Shown here: piece after piece, positions 53,794-62,135 of the stretch
Numbering within the stretch: the first letter of the stretch is position 1
How the letters are laid out: every line of letters starts with the position of its first letter
Source of the DNA: Pseudescherichia sp031987975
Lineage (GTDB): Bacteria > Pseudomonadota > Gammaproteobacteria > Enterobacterales > Enterobacteriaceae
Direction of reading: 5' to 3'
Length of the DNA stretch: 64,000 bases
Assembly (NCBI RefSeq): GCF_031987975.1
Contig: NZ_DALZYX010000011.1
Coordinates: 1-64,000, forward strand
Notes under the pieces: model-generated
What the model was told of the DNA's origin: nothing
What the model saw: the letters and a program-made list of their open reading frames with translations, nothing else
Database searches by the model: none
Translations under genes and position numbers: made by a program

Positions 53794-54147
53794 TTAAACG
53801 GAAAGCTGCTGCCTGACCGCGTCAGGCAGCGCTTCAACCGCCAGCTTGTAAGACGCATCTACCAGATAATAAATCCGCGAATCCGGTAGCGATCCATCAA
53901 GGAATACCGTACTCCAGTGCGCCTTGTTCAGGCGCGCGCTCGGCCGCACGTCTGTATTTTCACTCCGCAGCAGCTCGGCCAGCTCCGGGCTGGTTTTCAG
54001 CGATACTGCCGGGCGGTCGTCCACTTCATGCACCATCGCAAACAGCACATCTGCCACTTTAATCTGCGTAGCCTTCCAGTCACTGTGTACGCTCTGCTCC
54101 GCGCCTGGTTTACCCATGCAGTAGGGCAGCAGTTCCGAATTGATCAT
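53794..54147 (-). CDS. yjbR: MmcQ/YjbR-family protein
   Basis: This 117-residue protein has the double-wing DNA-binding-like fold known for E. coli YjbR. The conserved segments are YCMGKPGAEQSVHSDWKATQIKV near 9-31 and HWSTVFLDGSLPDSRIYYLVDASY near 74-97. The start is at 54147; the open frame extends 27 codons further into yjbQ without similarity. It overlaps yjbQ by four bases and is cotranscribed. The function is unknown. Confidence 0.93.
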   Translation of the reverse strand: MINSELLPYCMGKPGAEQSVHSDWKATQIKVADVLFAMVHEVDDRPAVSLKTSPELAELLRSENTDVRPSARLNKAHWSTVFLDGSLPDSRIYYLVDASYKLAVEALPDAVRQQLSV

Positions 54148-54566
54148 TTCTCTTCCCCTTGTAGTGTTGCGATGATTTTGCGTGACCCGCCGTGAATACG
54201 GTGCTCTCCCAGCCAGATGCCCTGCCACGTTCCCAGCTGCACGCGACCGTTCTGCACCGGCAGCAGCAGCGATACGCCAAGCGTGGAGGATTTGATATGA
54301 GAAGGCATATCATCCGGTCCCTCAGCGTCGTGCTCATAGCGGGCGCTATCCGGCACGGCATGCAGAAAATGCTGCTCCATATCGTAACGCACGGTGGGAT
54401 CGCAGTTTTCATTCAGCGTGAGGGAGGCAGAGGTGTGCTGTAGCAAGAGGTGCAACAAACCCGTTTTGATGCGGTTAAGGGAAGGAATTTGCTCCAGCAC
54501 CTCATCCGTCACCAGATGGAAACCGCGTGGCTTTGCGCCAAGCCTGAGAGTTTGTTGATACCACAT
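54144..54566 (-). CDS. yjbQ: YjbQ family protein (UPF0047)
   Basis: The 140-residue protein is of the UPF0047 family with the conserved LLHLLLQHTSASLTLNEN segment (near 38-55). Another conserved segment, QLGTWQGIWLGEHRIHGGSRKI, lies near 111-132. The His residues of these motifs form the family's presumed metal or active site. Thiamine phosphate synthase-like activity has been reported for some members, but the physiological role is unclear. It forms an operon with yjbR. Confidence 0.94.
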   Translation of the reverse strand: MWYQQTLRLGAKPRGFHLVTDEVLEQIPSLNRIKTGLLHLLLQHTSASLTLNENCDPTVRYDMEQHFLHAVPDSARYEHDAEGPDDMPSHIKSSTLGVSLLLPVQNGRVQLGTWQGIWLGEHRIHGGSRKIIATLQGEEK

Positions 54567-54671
54567 AGCGTGCTCCAGAGTTAATTCACCTGATGCTAAG
54601 TGTGTAACACCCAGGGCAGATCAGCCAGAAAAGGACGAAAATAAGGCAACCTGGCGATTGCCTTTTAACAA

Positions 54672-55382
54672 TCAATACTCGGAGTTAGCGATGACCTCTT
54701 CACCATACATCCCCGCCTGCGGCATAGGGCGATAGGTTGAGTTGGAGGCGCGTAGCACGCGAATGCCTCGGGCACCCACTTCCCGCGCAGCGCTGATGTC
54801 GTTATCCGAGTCGCCGTAGAACAGCTTTATCTGCTTATCCTGTAGCCACTGGGTCTTGGTGTTCTGGCCCGGCTGGTCACCGGCAAAGATCACCGGGTTC
54901 ATATTTTCGGCCGGGATCTGGAAGTCTTCCTGCAGCGTTTTTGAGACGGTCTCGGTTTTTGTCTGGCTGCGTCCGGTAACGAAGTAGATAGCATCGCCAC
55001 GCTTGACGTGCATCGCGATCAGCGCCCGGGCCACCTCTTTAGGGATGCTGTACTCATCCCAGCCGTTGTTCATTTTCTCCCAGAAAGCGGGATTATGGAG
55101 ATACTCTTCGCTCTGCGGTGAAAAGGTCTCCTTCCCTCGCCAGAAACCTGGGCTGGAAAAAAGCACGGTATCATCGATATCAAACCCGACAGCCATCGGT
55201 GGGCGGCCCTGGAGGCTGTTTTCAATCTGTGCCACCGAGACCCAGTGAATAGGTGCTTGCTCAGCCAGTTTAGCGACGTTGGTTCCCGGGTAGAGCGGCG
55301 AAGGCGAAGAGGCGTGAGCATTGGCAGCGCCCATGGTAAACAGCAGACAGAATGCACTGAGTGCGAGGGGTAATTTACGCAT
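54672..55382 (-). CDS. aphA: class B acid phosphatase AphA
   Basis: This 236-residue periplasmic enzyme hydrolyses phosphomonoesters and transfers phosphate between nucleosides. A Sec signal peptide (about 1-23) precedes the mature part. The HAD nucleophile motif FDIDDTVLF lies near 69-77; TGRSQTK, and GDSDNDI near 187, complete the active site. The start at 55382 is preferred: AGGG lies six bases upstream, while the ATG two codons earlier abuts it. Length is as in E. coli. Confidence 0.97.
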   Translation of the reverse strand: MRKLPLALSAFCLLFTMGAANAHASSPSPLYPGTNVAKLAEQAPIHWVSVAQIENSLQGRPPMAVGFDIDDTVLFSSPGFWRGKETFSPQSEEYLHNPAFWEKMNNGWDEYSIPKEVARALIAMHVKRGDAIYFVTGRSQTKTETVSKTLQEDFQIPAENMNPVIFAGDQPGQNTKTQWLQDKQIKLFYGDSDNDISAAREVGARGIRVLRASNSTYRPMPQAGMYGEEVIANSEY

Positions 55383-55415
55383 ATTCATCCCTAAACTTTA
55401 GAATTTGGTAGAATT

Positions 55416-55438
55416 TTCCCCGGCTTTGCGCCGGGGAA
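55416..55438. terminator. hairpin between tyrB and aphA
   Basis: TTCCCCGGC and GCCGGGGAA pair perfectly around TTTGC. It follows tyrB on the minus strand without a long T run. Confidence 0.5.
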
Positions 55439-55446
55439 GGCGCGTA

Positions 55447-56643
55447 TTATGCCATTACCGCGGCAAACGCCTGTGCGACGCGGTGCACATTCCCATGGTT
55501 CAGGCCAGCAAGGCACATGCGGCCGCTGGCGATCAGGTAGACGCCAAACTCTTCGCGCAGACGGGTCACCTGCGCCGCGCTAAGGCCGGTGTAGCTGAAC
55601 ATGCCGCGCTGCAGCAGCAGATAGTCAAAGTTATGCCCGGGAACCGCCTCGCGCAGAACGTTAACCAGCTCCTGACGCATCGCAGAGATACGCAGGCGCA
55701 TCGCCTCCACTTCTGCCAGCCACTGGGCTTTCAGGGTTGCATCACCCAGCACGGTCGCCACTACCTGCGCGCCGAAGTTTGGCGGGCTGGAGTAGTTACG
55801 GCGCACGGTGGCTTTCAGCTGCCCCAGCACCCGTCCGGCGGTTTCGGCATCTTCACAGACGATGGACAGGCCACCGACGCGCTCGCCGTAGAGAGAGAAG
55901 ATCTTCGAGAAGGAGTTGCTCACCAGCGCTGGCAGACCCGCATTAGCGATGGCACGAATAGCGTAGGCGTCCTCTTCCATCCCGGCACCAAAGCCCTGAT
56001 AGGCGATGTCGAGGAACGGGATCAGCTCACGCGCTTTCAGCACCTCAATCACCGCATCCCACTGCGGATTGGTCAGGTCAGCCCCGGTGGGGTTGTGGCA
56101 GCAAGGATGCAGCAGAACGATGCTACGGGCAGGCAGGATTTGCAGCTTTTCCAGCAGCGCATCGACGCGCACGCCGTTGGTTTCGCCATCAAACCACGGG
56201 TAAGTACTTACTTCGAACCCGGCACCTTCAAAAATGGCGATGTGGTTCTCCCAGGTCGGATCGCTGACCCAGACGCCGGAGTCAGGGAAGTAGCGTTTCA
56301 GGAAGTCGGCCCCTACCTTCAGTGCACCGGAGCCGCCCAGCGTCTGGATAGTCGCAATACGGTTAGCCTTCAGTACCGGATGGTCGGCTCCGAACAGCAG
56401 CGGCGCGATGGTGTGACGATAGCCCGGCAGGCCTTCCATCGGCAGGTAGAGCGACGCCCCGTGCGGCTGAGCGTTCAGGCGTGCTTCCGCTTCCGCTACG
56501 GCCTGTAGCTGTGGAATGAGGCCATCTTCGTTGTAGTAGAGGCCGATGCTGAGGTTTACTTTATCGCTACGGGGATCTTCTTTGAAACGCTCCATCAGCG
56601 TCAGAATGGGGTCGCCAGCGTAGGCGTCAACTTTTTGAAACAC
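55447..56643 (-). CDS. tyrB: aromatic amino acid aminotransferase TyrB
   Basis: The 398-residue PLP enzyme transaminates tyrosine, phenylalanine and leucine precursors with glutamate. The PLP lysine lies in SNSFSKIFSLYGERVGG (Lys near 247), and the HPCCHNPTGADLT segment near 189-201 is the fold-type I cofactor region. Length and sequence match E. coli TyrB. No clear TyrR box was found by eye. It lies between alr and aphA, as in E. coli. Confidence 0.98.
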   Translation of the reverse strand: MFQKVDAYAGDPILTLMERFKEDPRSDKVNLSIGLYYNEDGLIPQLQAVAEAEARLNAQPHGASLYLPMEGLPGYRHTIAPLLFGADHPVLKANRIATIQTLGGSGALKVGADFLKRYFPDSGVWVSDPTWENHIAIFEGAGFEVSTYPWFDGETNGVRVDALLEKLQILPARSIVLLHPCCHNPTGADLTNPQWDAVIEVLKARELIPFLDIAYQGFGAGMEEDAYAIRAIANAGLPALVSNSFSKIFSLYGERVGGLSIVCEDAETAGRVLGQLKATVRRNYSSPPNFGAQVVATVLGDATLKAQWLAEVEAMRLRISAMRQELVNVLREAVPGHNFDYLLLQRGMFSYTGLSAAQVTRLREEFGVYLIASGRMCLAGLNHGNVHRVAQAFAAVMA

Positions 56644-56727
56644 GCGGTGGTTCTCCAGATTTACAGGCGGGGGGTTTTAAACACAATAAACCGGAAGCGA
56701 ATAGAGATCGAGAAGTTGTTAGCATTT

Positions 56728-56758
56728 GTAGACCCGGCAAGCGCAACGCCGCCGGGCA
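56728..56758. repeat. REP-like element between alr and tyrB
   Basis: GACCCGGC, AAGCGCAACGCC, GCCGGGC forms the REP stem just after the alr stop. Confidence 0.7.
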
Positions 56759-56763
56759 CTATT

Positions 56764-57843
56764 TTAATCTACGTATTTCATCGCGACCCGAGACGTCAGT
56801 CGCGTGATAAGTTCGTAAGCACTTACTTTTGTAATTTCAGCGATGCGCTCTACTGACAGGCCTTCGCCCCACATCACCACCGCATCGCCCGCCCGCTCCT
56901 GTGCTTCTGGCCCAAGATCAACGCAAATCATATCCATCGCCACCCGTCCGACGATAGGCACTTCGCGGCCGTTAACCAGCACCGGCGTGCCAGAGGGTGC
57001 AGCACGGGGATAGCCATCGCCGTAGCCCATCGCCACCACGCCGAGGCGCGTATCGCGCTCGCTGGTCCAGGTTCCGCCATAGCCCACCGGCTCGCCCGCC
57101 CGGTGCGGACGTACGGCGATCAGCTTTGAGGTCAGAGACATAACCGCCTGGAAACCGAAATCGGCTCCCCAGGGCTTTTGATCCAGCGGCGAGACGCCGT
57201 AGAGAATGATGCCGGGGCGGACCCAGTCAAAATGGGCCTGCGGCCAGAGCAGAATGCCGCCGGAGGCCGCAATAGAGCGCAGGCCCGGCTTGCCTTCGGT
57301 GAAGGTGGTGAAGATATCCAGCTGCTGCTCGGTTGCGCCACACTCTGGCTCATCGGCACGGGCAAAGTGGCTGACGATATTGACCGGCTGGCGCACGTTT
57401 TTGCAGGCACAGAGACGCTGGTAGAACGCGCTGGCCTCTTCGGGACGTACCCCCAGCCGATGCATGCCGGTATCAAGCTTCATCCAGACGGTGACCGGTT
57501 CGGGGAGATCTGCCCTCTCCAGCGCCTCCAGCTGCTCGGTATTGTGCACGGCGGTGTGCAGCCGTTGAGCAGAGAGCGTGGGGAGATCTTCCGCGGAAAA
57601 AAAGCCTTCGAGCAGCAGGATCGGCTGGGTAATGCCGCCCGTACGCAGCTGCAGGGCCTCTTCGAGACGGGCAACGCCAAAGGCGTCGGCGTCGGGGAGC
57701 GTTCGCGCGGTCTCGAGGAGACCGTGTCCGTAAGCGTTCGCTTTCACCACTGCAACCAGCTTGCTGGCGGGAGCCAGTTCACGCAGGCGTTGCAGATTGT
57801 GTCGCAGAGCGCGGCGGTTAACTACTACGGTTGCCGCTTGCAT
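56764..57843 (-). CDS. alr: alanine racemase, biosynthetic
   Basis: This 359-residue PLP enzyme makes D-alanine for peptidoglycan. PLP-binding Lys34 lies in VVKANAYGHG, and the second catalytic residue, Tyr near 254, lies in MGYGDGYPR. The N-terminal TIM barrel and C-terminal beta domain are complete. Length equals E. coli Alr. It follows dnaB on the same strand with about 150 bases between, which hold a structured element. Confidence 0.98.
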   Translation of the reverse strand: MQAATVVVNRRALRHNLQRLRELAPASKLVAVVKANAYGHGLLETARTLPDADAFGVARLEEALQLRTGGITQPILLLEGFFSAEDLPTLSAQRLHTAVHNTEQLEALERADLPEPVTVWMKLDTGMHRLGVRPEEASAFYQRLCACKNVRQPVNIVSHFARADEPECGATEQQLDIFTTFTEGKPGLRSIAASGGILLWPQAHFDWVRPGIILYGVSPLDQKPWGADFGFQAVMSLTSKLIAVRPHRAGEPVGYGGTWTSERDTRLGVVAMGYGDGYPRAAPSGTPVLVNGREVPIVGRVAMDMICVDLGPEAQERAGDAVVMWGEGLSVERIAEITKVSAYELITRLTSRVAMKYVD

Positions 57844-57912
57844 GTTATTCCTTATAAAAAAGACGAATCCTCAAAATCATTCGCGTTGCAGGAAGGCGAC
57901 AAGTCCGGGAAG

Positions 57913-57944
57913 CCCCAGGAGCTTACTGAAGTAAGTGACTGGGG
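57913..57944. repeat. two-part hairpin between dnaB and alr
   Basis: CCCCAG-GAG-CTTACT, GA, AGTAAG-TGA-CTGGGG: two perfect 6-bp stems separated by a symmetrical 3-base internal loop. The surrounding sequence (about 57885-57980) resembles a dispersed enterobacterial intergenic repeat I recall near other genes; I do not name it. Confidence 0.7.
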
Positions 57945-57991
57945 TGAGCGGACGCAGTCAACACACCTGCGGCGTGAAGGATGAAGAGGAT

Positions 57992-59398
57992 TTATTCATC
58001 GTCATACTGTGGTCCCGCATAATTATCAAAACGCGACCACTGCCCGTTAAAGGTCAGGCGTACCGTGCCAATCGGGCCGTTACGCTGCTTACCAATAATA
58101 ATTTCCGCGATGCCTTTCAGATCGCTGTTCTCGTGGTACACCTCATCACGATAGATAAACATGATCAGGTCGGCATCCTGTTCGATAGAGCCGGACTCAC
58201 GCAGGTCGGAGTTGACCGGGCGCTTATCGGCACGCTGCTCCAGAGAGCGGTTAAGCTGCGACAGGGCCACCACCGGCACCTGTAACTCTTTCGCCAGCGC
58301 CTTCAGCGAGCGGGAGATCTCAGCGATCTCCAGCGTACGGTTGTCGGAGAGCGACGGGACGCGCATCAGCTGCAGGTAGTCGATCATGATCATGCTCAGG
58401 CCGTCATGCTCACGGAAAATGCGGCGGGCGCGGGAGCGTACCTCGGTTGGCGTCAGGCCGGAGGAGTCGTCGATATACATGTTACGCTTCTCCAGCAGTA
58501 TGCCCATGGTGCCGGAGATACGCGCCCAGTCCTCATCGTCGAGCTGGCCGGTACGAATGCGGGTCTGATCGACGCGGGAGAGCGACGCCAGCATACGCAT
58601 CATGATCTGCTCGGCGGGCATCTCAAGGCTGAAGATCAGCACCGGTTTATCCTGGAGCATCGCGGCGTTTTCGCACAGGTTCATGGCGAAGGTGGTTTTA
58701 CCCATCGACGGACGCGCCGCCACGATGATCAGATCCGAGCGTTGCAGGCCCGCCGTCTTCTTGTTCAGATCCTGATAGCCGGTATCGACGCCGGTAACGC
58801 CGTCATGGGGCTGCTGAAACAGCTGCTCAATTCGCGCAACGGTGGCCTCAAGGATCTGGTCGATGCTTTTCGGCCCTTCATCCTTATTCGCCCGGTTTTC
58901 GGCAATCTGGAAAACGCGGGATTCGGCGAGGTCGAGCAGATCTTCACTGGAGCGGCCCTGAGGATCAAAGCCAGCGGTAGCGATCTCGTTGGCGACGGAG
59001 ATCATCTCACGCACGACCGCACGTTCGCGAACGATGTCGGCATAAGCGCTAATGTTCGCCGCGCTTGGCGTATTTTTCGATAGCTCTGCCAGGTAGGCGA
59101 AGCCGCCGACGCTGTCCAGCTGGCCCTGCTGCTCCAGCGACTCCGCGAGGGTGATCAGGTCGATGGGCTTGCTCATCTCCTGCAGGCGGTGCATCTCCGT
59201 GAAGATATGCCGGTGTGGGCGGGTATAAAAGTCTTCCGCAACAACGCGCTCGGCAACATCGTCCCAGCGTTCGTTATCCAGCATTAAACCGCCCAACACC
59301 GACTGCTCCGCTTCGATTGAGTGTGGCGGCACTTTCATCCCCTCGACTTGCATATCGCGGGGTTCAGTCTGTTTGTTGAAGGGTTTATTTCCTGCCAT
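57992..59398 (-). CDS. dnaB: replicative DNA helicase DnaB
   Basis: The 468-residue hexameric helicase of the replication fork has an N-terminal domain (about 20-125), a linker and a RecA-like C-terminal domain. The Walker A motif ARPSMGKTT lies near 229-237 and Walker B IMIDYLQLM near 338. The start at 59398 gives MAGNKPFNKQ as in E. coli; the open frame begins 15 codons earlier without similarity. No intein is present. It is divergent from qor. Confidence 0.99.
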   Translation of the reverse strand: MAGNKPFNKQTEPRDMQVEGMKVPPHSIEAEQSVLGGLMLDNERWDDVAERVVAEDFYTRPHRHIFTEMHRLQEMSKPIDLITLAESLEQQGQLDSVGGFAYLAELSKNTPSAANISAYADIVRERAVVREMISVANEIATAGFDPQGRSSEDLLDLAESRVFQIAENRANKDEGPKSIDQILEATVARIEQLFQQPHDGVTGVDTGYQDLNKKTAGLQRSDLIIVAARPSMGKTTFAMNLCENAAMLQDKPVLIFSLEMPAEQIMMRMLASLSRVDQTRIRTGQLDDEDWARISGTMGILLEKRNMYIDDSSGLTPTEVRSRARRIFREHDGLSMIMIDYLQLMRVPSLSDNRTLEIAEISRSLKALAKELQVPVVALSQLNRSLEQRADKRPVNSDLRESGSIEQDADLIMFIYRDEVYHENSDLKGIAEIIIGKQRNGPIGTVRLTFNGQWSRFDNYAGPQYDDE

Positions 59399-59501
59399 AG
59401 TGAATGGAGTACCGAGATAAATTGTGGGTCGAAATTTTATCATATTTTAGATTATGCACCGACCCTAATGTCGCATTGGCTTAGGATCTTTGGGAGGAAA
59501 C

Positions 59502-60485
59502 ATGGCAACAAGAATTGAATTTCACAAGCATGGTGGCCCTGAGGTATTAAAAGCGGTGGAGTTTACTCCCACCGATCCGGCAGAGAACGAGGTGCAGGTC
59601 GAGAACAAGGCCATTGGTATCAACTATATCGATACCTACATCCGTAGCGGGCTTTATCCGCCGCCGGCACTGCCAAGCGGTCTCGGTACAGAGGCGGCAG
59701 GCGTAGTCAGCAAAGTGGGAAAAAACGTTAGCCACATTAAGGCTGGCGATCGGGTGGTCTATGCCCAGTCGGCGCTGGGGGCCTACAGCTCGGTGCACAA
59801 CGTACCTGCTGATAAGGTTGCTATTCTGCCCAACGCCATCTCCTTTGAGCAGGCGGCAGCCTCGTTCCTGAAGGGGCTGACGGTTTTCTACCTGCTGCGT
59901 AAAACCTATGAGATTAAGCCCGACGAGCCGTTTCTGTTCCATGCGGCAGCAGGCGGCGTAGGGCTGATCGCCTGCCAGTGGTCCAAGGCGCTGGGCGGCA
60001 AGCTGATTGGCACGGTAGGCAGCGCGCAGAAGGCGCAGCGGGCGTTGCAGGCTGGTGCATGGCAGGTGATTAACTACCGCGAAGAGAGCATCGTTGAGCG
60101 CGTCAAGGAGATCACTGGCGGTAAAAAAGTGCGCGTAGTCTATGACTCGGTAGGCAAAGATACCTGGGAGTCATCGCTGGACTGCCTGCAACGTCACGGC
60201 CTGATGGTCAGCTTCGGCAACGCCTCTGGCCCGGTCACCGGCGTTAACCTTGGCATTCTCAACCAGAAAGGCTCCCTCTACGCTACCCGCCCTTCCCTTC
60301 AGGGCTACATCACTAACCGTGAGGAGCTGGAAGAGGCGAGCAACGAGCTGTTTTCGCTGATTGCCAGTGGCGTGATTAAAGTCGACGTGGCGGAGGATCA
60401 GAAGTTCCCGCTGGCGGAGGCGCAGCGCGCGCACGAGACGCTGGAGAGCCGCTCAACTCAGGGGTCGAGCTTACTGATCCCCTAA
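59502..60485 (+). CDS. qor: NADPH:quinone oxidoreductase Qor
   Basis: This 327-residue enzyme of the zeta-crystallin (MDR) family reduces quinones by one electron with NADPH. The start at 59502 has GGGAGGA upstream. The nucleotide-binding motif AAAGGVGLIACQW lies near 148-160. There are no zinc ligands, as expected for Qor. Length equals E. coli Qor. A terminator follows. Confidence 0.97.
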   Translation: MATRIEFHKHGGPEVLKAVEFTPTDPAENEVQVENKAIGINYIDTYIRSGLYPPPALPSGLGTEAAGVVSKVGKNVSHIKAGDRVVYAQSALGAYSSVHNVPADKVAILPNAISFEQAAASFLKGLTVFYLLRKTYEIKPDEPFLFHAAAGGVGLIACQWSKALGGKLIGTVGSAQKAQRALQAGAWQVINYREESIVERVKEITGGKKVRVVYDSVGKDTWESSLDCLQRHGLMVSFGNASGPVTGVNLGILNQKGSLYATRPSLQGYITNREELEEASNELFSLIASGVIKVDVAEDQKFPLAEAQRAHETLESRSTQGSSLLIP

Positions 60486-60493
60486 AAGAATTA

Positions 60494-60525
60494 GGGCTTC
60501 CCTTAAGGAAGCCCTTTCTTTTTTT
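60494..60525 (+). terminator. terminator after qor
   Basis: GGGCTTCC, CTTAA loop, GGAAGCCC, then TTTCTTTTTTT. Confidence 0.92.
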
Positions 60526-60599
60526 AGTTCGGCTGTATGTAGGGTACAGCTCGATGAATACTAAGACGCGCAATAGTGACAGATTCGATACCTAAATCC

Positions 60600-60657
60600 T
60601 ATGCGGTTTGGCTGAACCTGCCAGAGAAAAGTGCCAGGTTGTGATCAAGACCGCATA
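60600..60657. repeat. nested inverted repeat downstream of pspG
   Basis: The outer arms TATGCGGT (60600-60607) and ACCGCATA (60650-60657) enclose the inner arms AACCTG (60615-60620) and CAGGTT (60635-60640). It ends two bases before the pspG stop codon and lacks a clear T run. Confidence 0.55.
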
Positions 60658-60659
60658 AC

Positions 60660-60902
60660 TTAGTAACGCCAGCGGCTATTACGCTGATACAGCGGCAGTT
60701 TTGGTTTTTTCACCGCCCGGATCACCCAAACAATGGCCACCGCCAGCAGCAGCCAGGGTAACAGCTTAAACATTAACGCAAACAGTCCGCCGACAAACAT
60801 CAGCGCCGTGGCCACCGCAAGGGCGACAATAATGCCCAGCAGCGAGACGCCCGTTACCAGCAGCATCATAAAAAATCCAATTACAAACAGTAGCTCCAGC
60901 AT
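60660..60902 (-). CDS. pspG: phage shock protein G
   Basis: The 80-residue inner-membrane protein has two hydrophobic segments (about 4-40 and 45-63) and a basic C-terminus ending RNSRWRY, as in E. coli PspG. It is an effector of the Psp envelope-stress response, transcribed by sigma-54 RNA polymerase with PspF. The sigma-54 promoter is visible upstream. It lies between qor and dusA, as in E. coli. Confidence 0.96.
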   Translation of the reverse strand: MLELLFVIGFFMMLLVTGVSLLGIIVALAVATALMFVGGLFALMFKLLPWLLLAVAIVWVIRAVKKPKLPLYQRNSRWRY

Positions 60903-60934
60903 GGTTCTTCCCCCTCAATAGTTACCTGAGGTAT

Positions 60935-60950
60935 TACAAGAAACGTGCCA
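60935..60950 (-). promoter_or_regulatory. sigma-54 promoter of pspG
   Basis: On the minus strand TGGCACGTTTCTTGTA matches TGGCACG-N4-TTGCW with one change, about 33 bases before the start. Confidence 0.85.
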
Positions 60951-61034
60951 GATTGTAATCTATTGATAATAAAACAAAACGCCCCGCAGAGGGCTGCGAG
61001 GCGTGGTGAATTTAGCTAACTTTTAGCGGATTTG

Positions 61035-62033
61035 CTAACGCTTATCAGCTACCAACTTTAGTGCCTGCTCCAGGACATTAATATCTGCCCCAGCCTTATG
61101 GGCGTTTTCACTCAGGTAGCGACGCCACTGGCGCGCACCGGGAACGCCCTGGAAAAGCCCGAGCATATGGCGGGTAATATGACCGAGATAGGCTCCGTTG
61201 CTCAGCTCGCGCTCAATGTAAGGATACATGGCGCGCACCACCGCAACCGGATCGGCATCGTCACGCTCGACACCAAAAATCTCACGGTCAACCGCGGCCA
61301 GAATGCCTGGATTTTGATACGCCTCGCGCCCCACCATTACCCCATCCATATGCTCAAGGTGCGTCTTCGCCTCCTCAAGCGATTTGATGCCGCCGTTGAT
61401 CGACATGGTCAGATGAGGGAAGTCGCGCTTAAGCTGATAGACACGCGGATAATCCAGGGGCGGGATCTCGCGGTTCTCTTTTGGGCTGAGACCAGAGAGC
61501 CAGGCTTTACGGGCATGGATAATAAACGTTTCACACTCGCCTTTGCCGGAAACGGTATCAATAAAGTCGCAGAGAAACGCGTAGCTATCCTGATCGTCAA
61601 TGCCGATACGGGTTTTCACCGTCACCGGGATGGAGACCACATCGCGCATGGCTTTGATGCAGTCCGCCACCAGTTGCGCATTGCCCATCAGGCAGGCCCC
61701 GAACATGCCGTTCTGCACGCGATCGGACGGGCAGCCGACGTTAAGGTTGATCTCATCGTAGCCGCGGGCTTCTGCCAGCTTCGCACAGTGGGCCAGCTGC
61801 GCCGGATCGCTGCCGCCTAGCTGAAGCGCCACGGGATGTTCTTCTTCGCTGTAGGCCAGGTAGTCGCCTTTGCCATGAATAATCGCCCCGGTAGTCACCA
61901 TCTCGGTATAGAGTAGCGTCTCCCGCGACAGCAGGCGCAGGAAATAGCGACAGTGGCGGTCGGTCCAGTCGAGCATGGGCGCGATGGAGAAGCGGTGGGC
62001 GGCGAAGGCGGTAGCGGGCGTGACTGGCGGCAT
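61035..62033 (-). CDS. dusA: tRNA-dihydrouridine synthase A
   Basis: This 332-residue flavoenzyme reduces uridines at positions 20 and 20a of tRNAs. The TIM-barrel N-terminal domain has the catalytic Cys101 in NVGCPSDRV, and the C-terminal helical domain binds tRNA. Length and sequence follow E. coli DusA after a divergent first 15 residues, so the exact start (62033) is less certain. It is a known integration target for some phages and islands, but the 5' end looks undisturbed here. Confidence 0.96.
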   Translation of the reverse strand: MPPVTPATAFAAHRFSIAPMLDWTDRHCRYFLRLLSRETLLYTEMVTTGAIIHGKGDYLAYSEEEHPVALQLGGSDPAQLAHCAKLAEARGYDEINLNVGCPSDRVQNGMFGACLMGNAQLVADCIKAMRDVVSIPVTVKTRIGIDDQDSYAFLCDFIDTVSGKGECETFIIHARKAWLSGLSPKENREIPPLDYPRVYQLKRDFPHLTMSINGGIKSLEEAKTHLEHMDGVMVGREAYQNPGILAAVDREIFGVERDDADPVAVVRAMYPYIERELSNGAYLGHITRHMLGLFQGVPGARQWRRYLSENAHKAGADINVLEQALKLVADKR

Positions 62034-62099
62034 AGCGTACGTTTTTTCATCAAAATGGAAAAGGGGCGCTACTATAGCATACTCATTTAGCCTGAACAG

Positions 62100-62128
62100 C
62101 CCGCCGGAGGCATTGCGCCTTCGGCGGG
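62100..62128. terminator. hairpin between the TraF-like gene and dusA
   Basis: CCCGCCG-G-AGGC pairs with GCCT-T-CGGCGGG around ATTGC. The stem is strong but lacks a T run on the minus strand. Confidence 0.45.
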
Positions 62129-62135
62129 TTAATCA

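Noticed and set aside
55405..56508. 367-codon open frame antisense to tyrB
   Set aside because: It is a shadow frame; TyrB on the other strand is certain.
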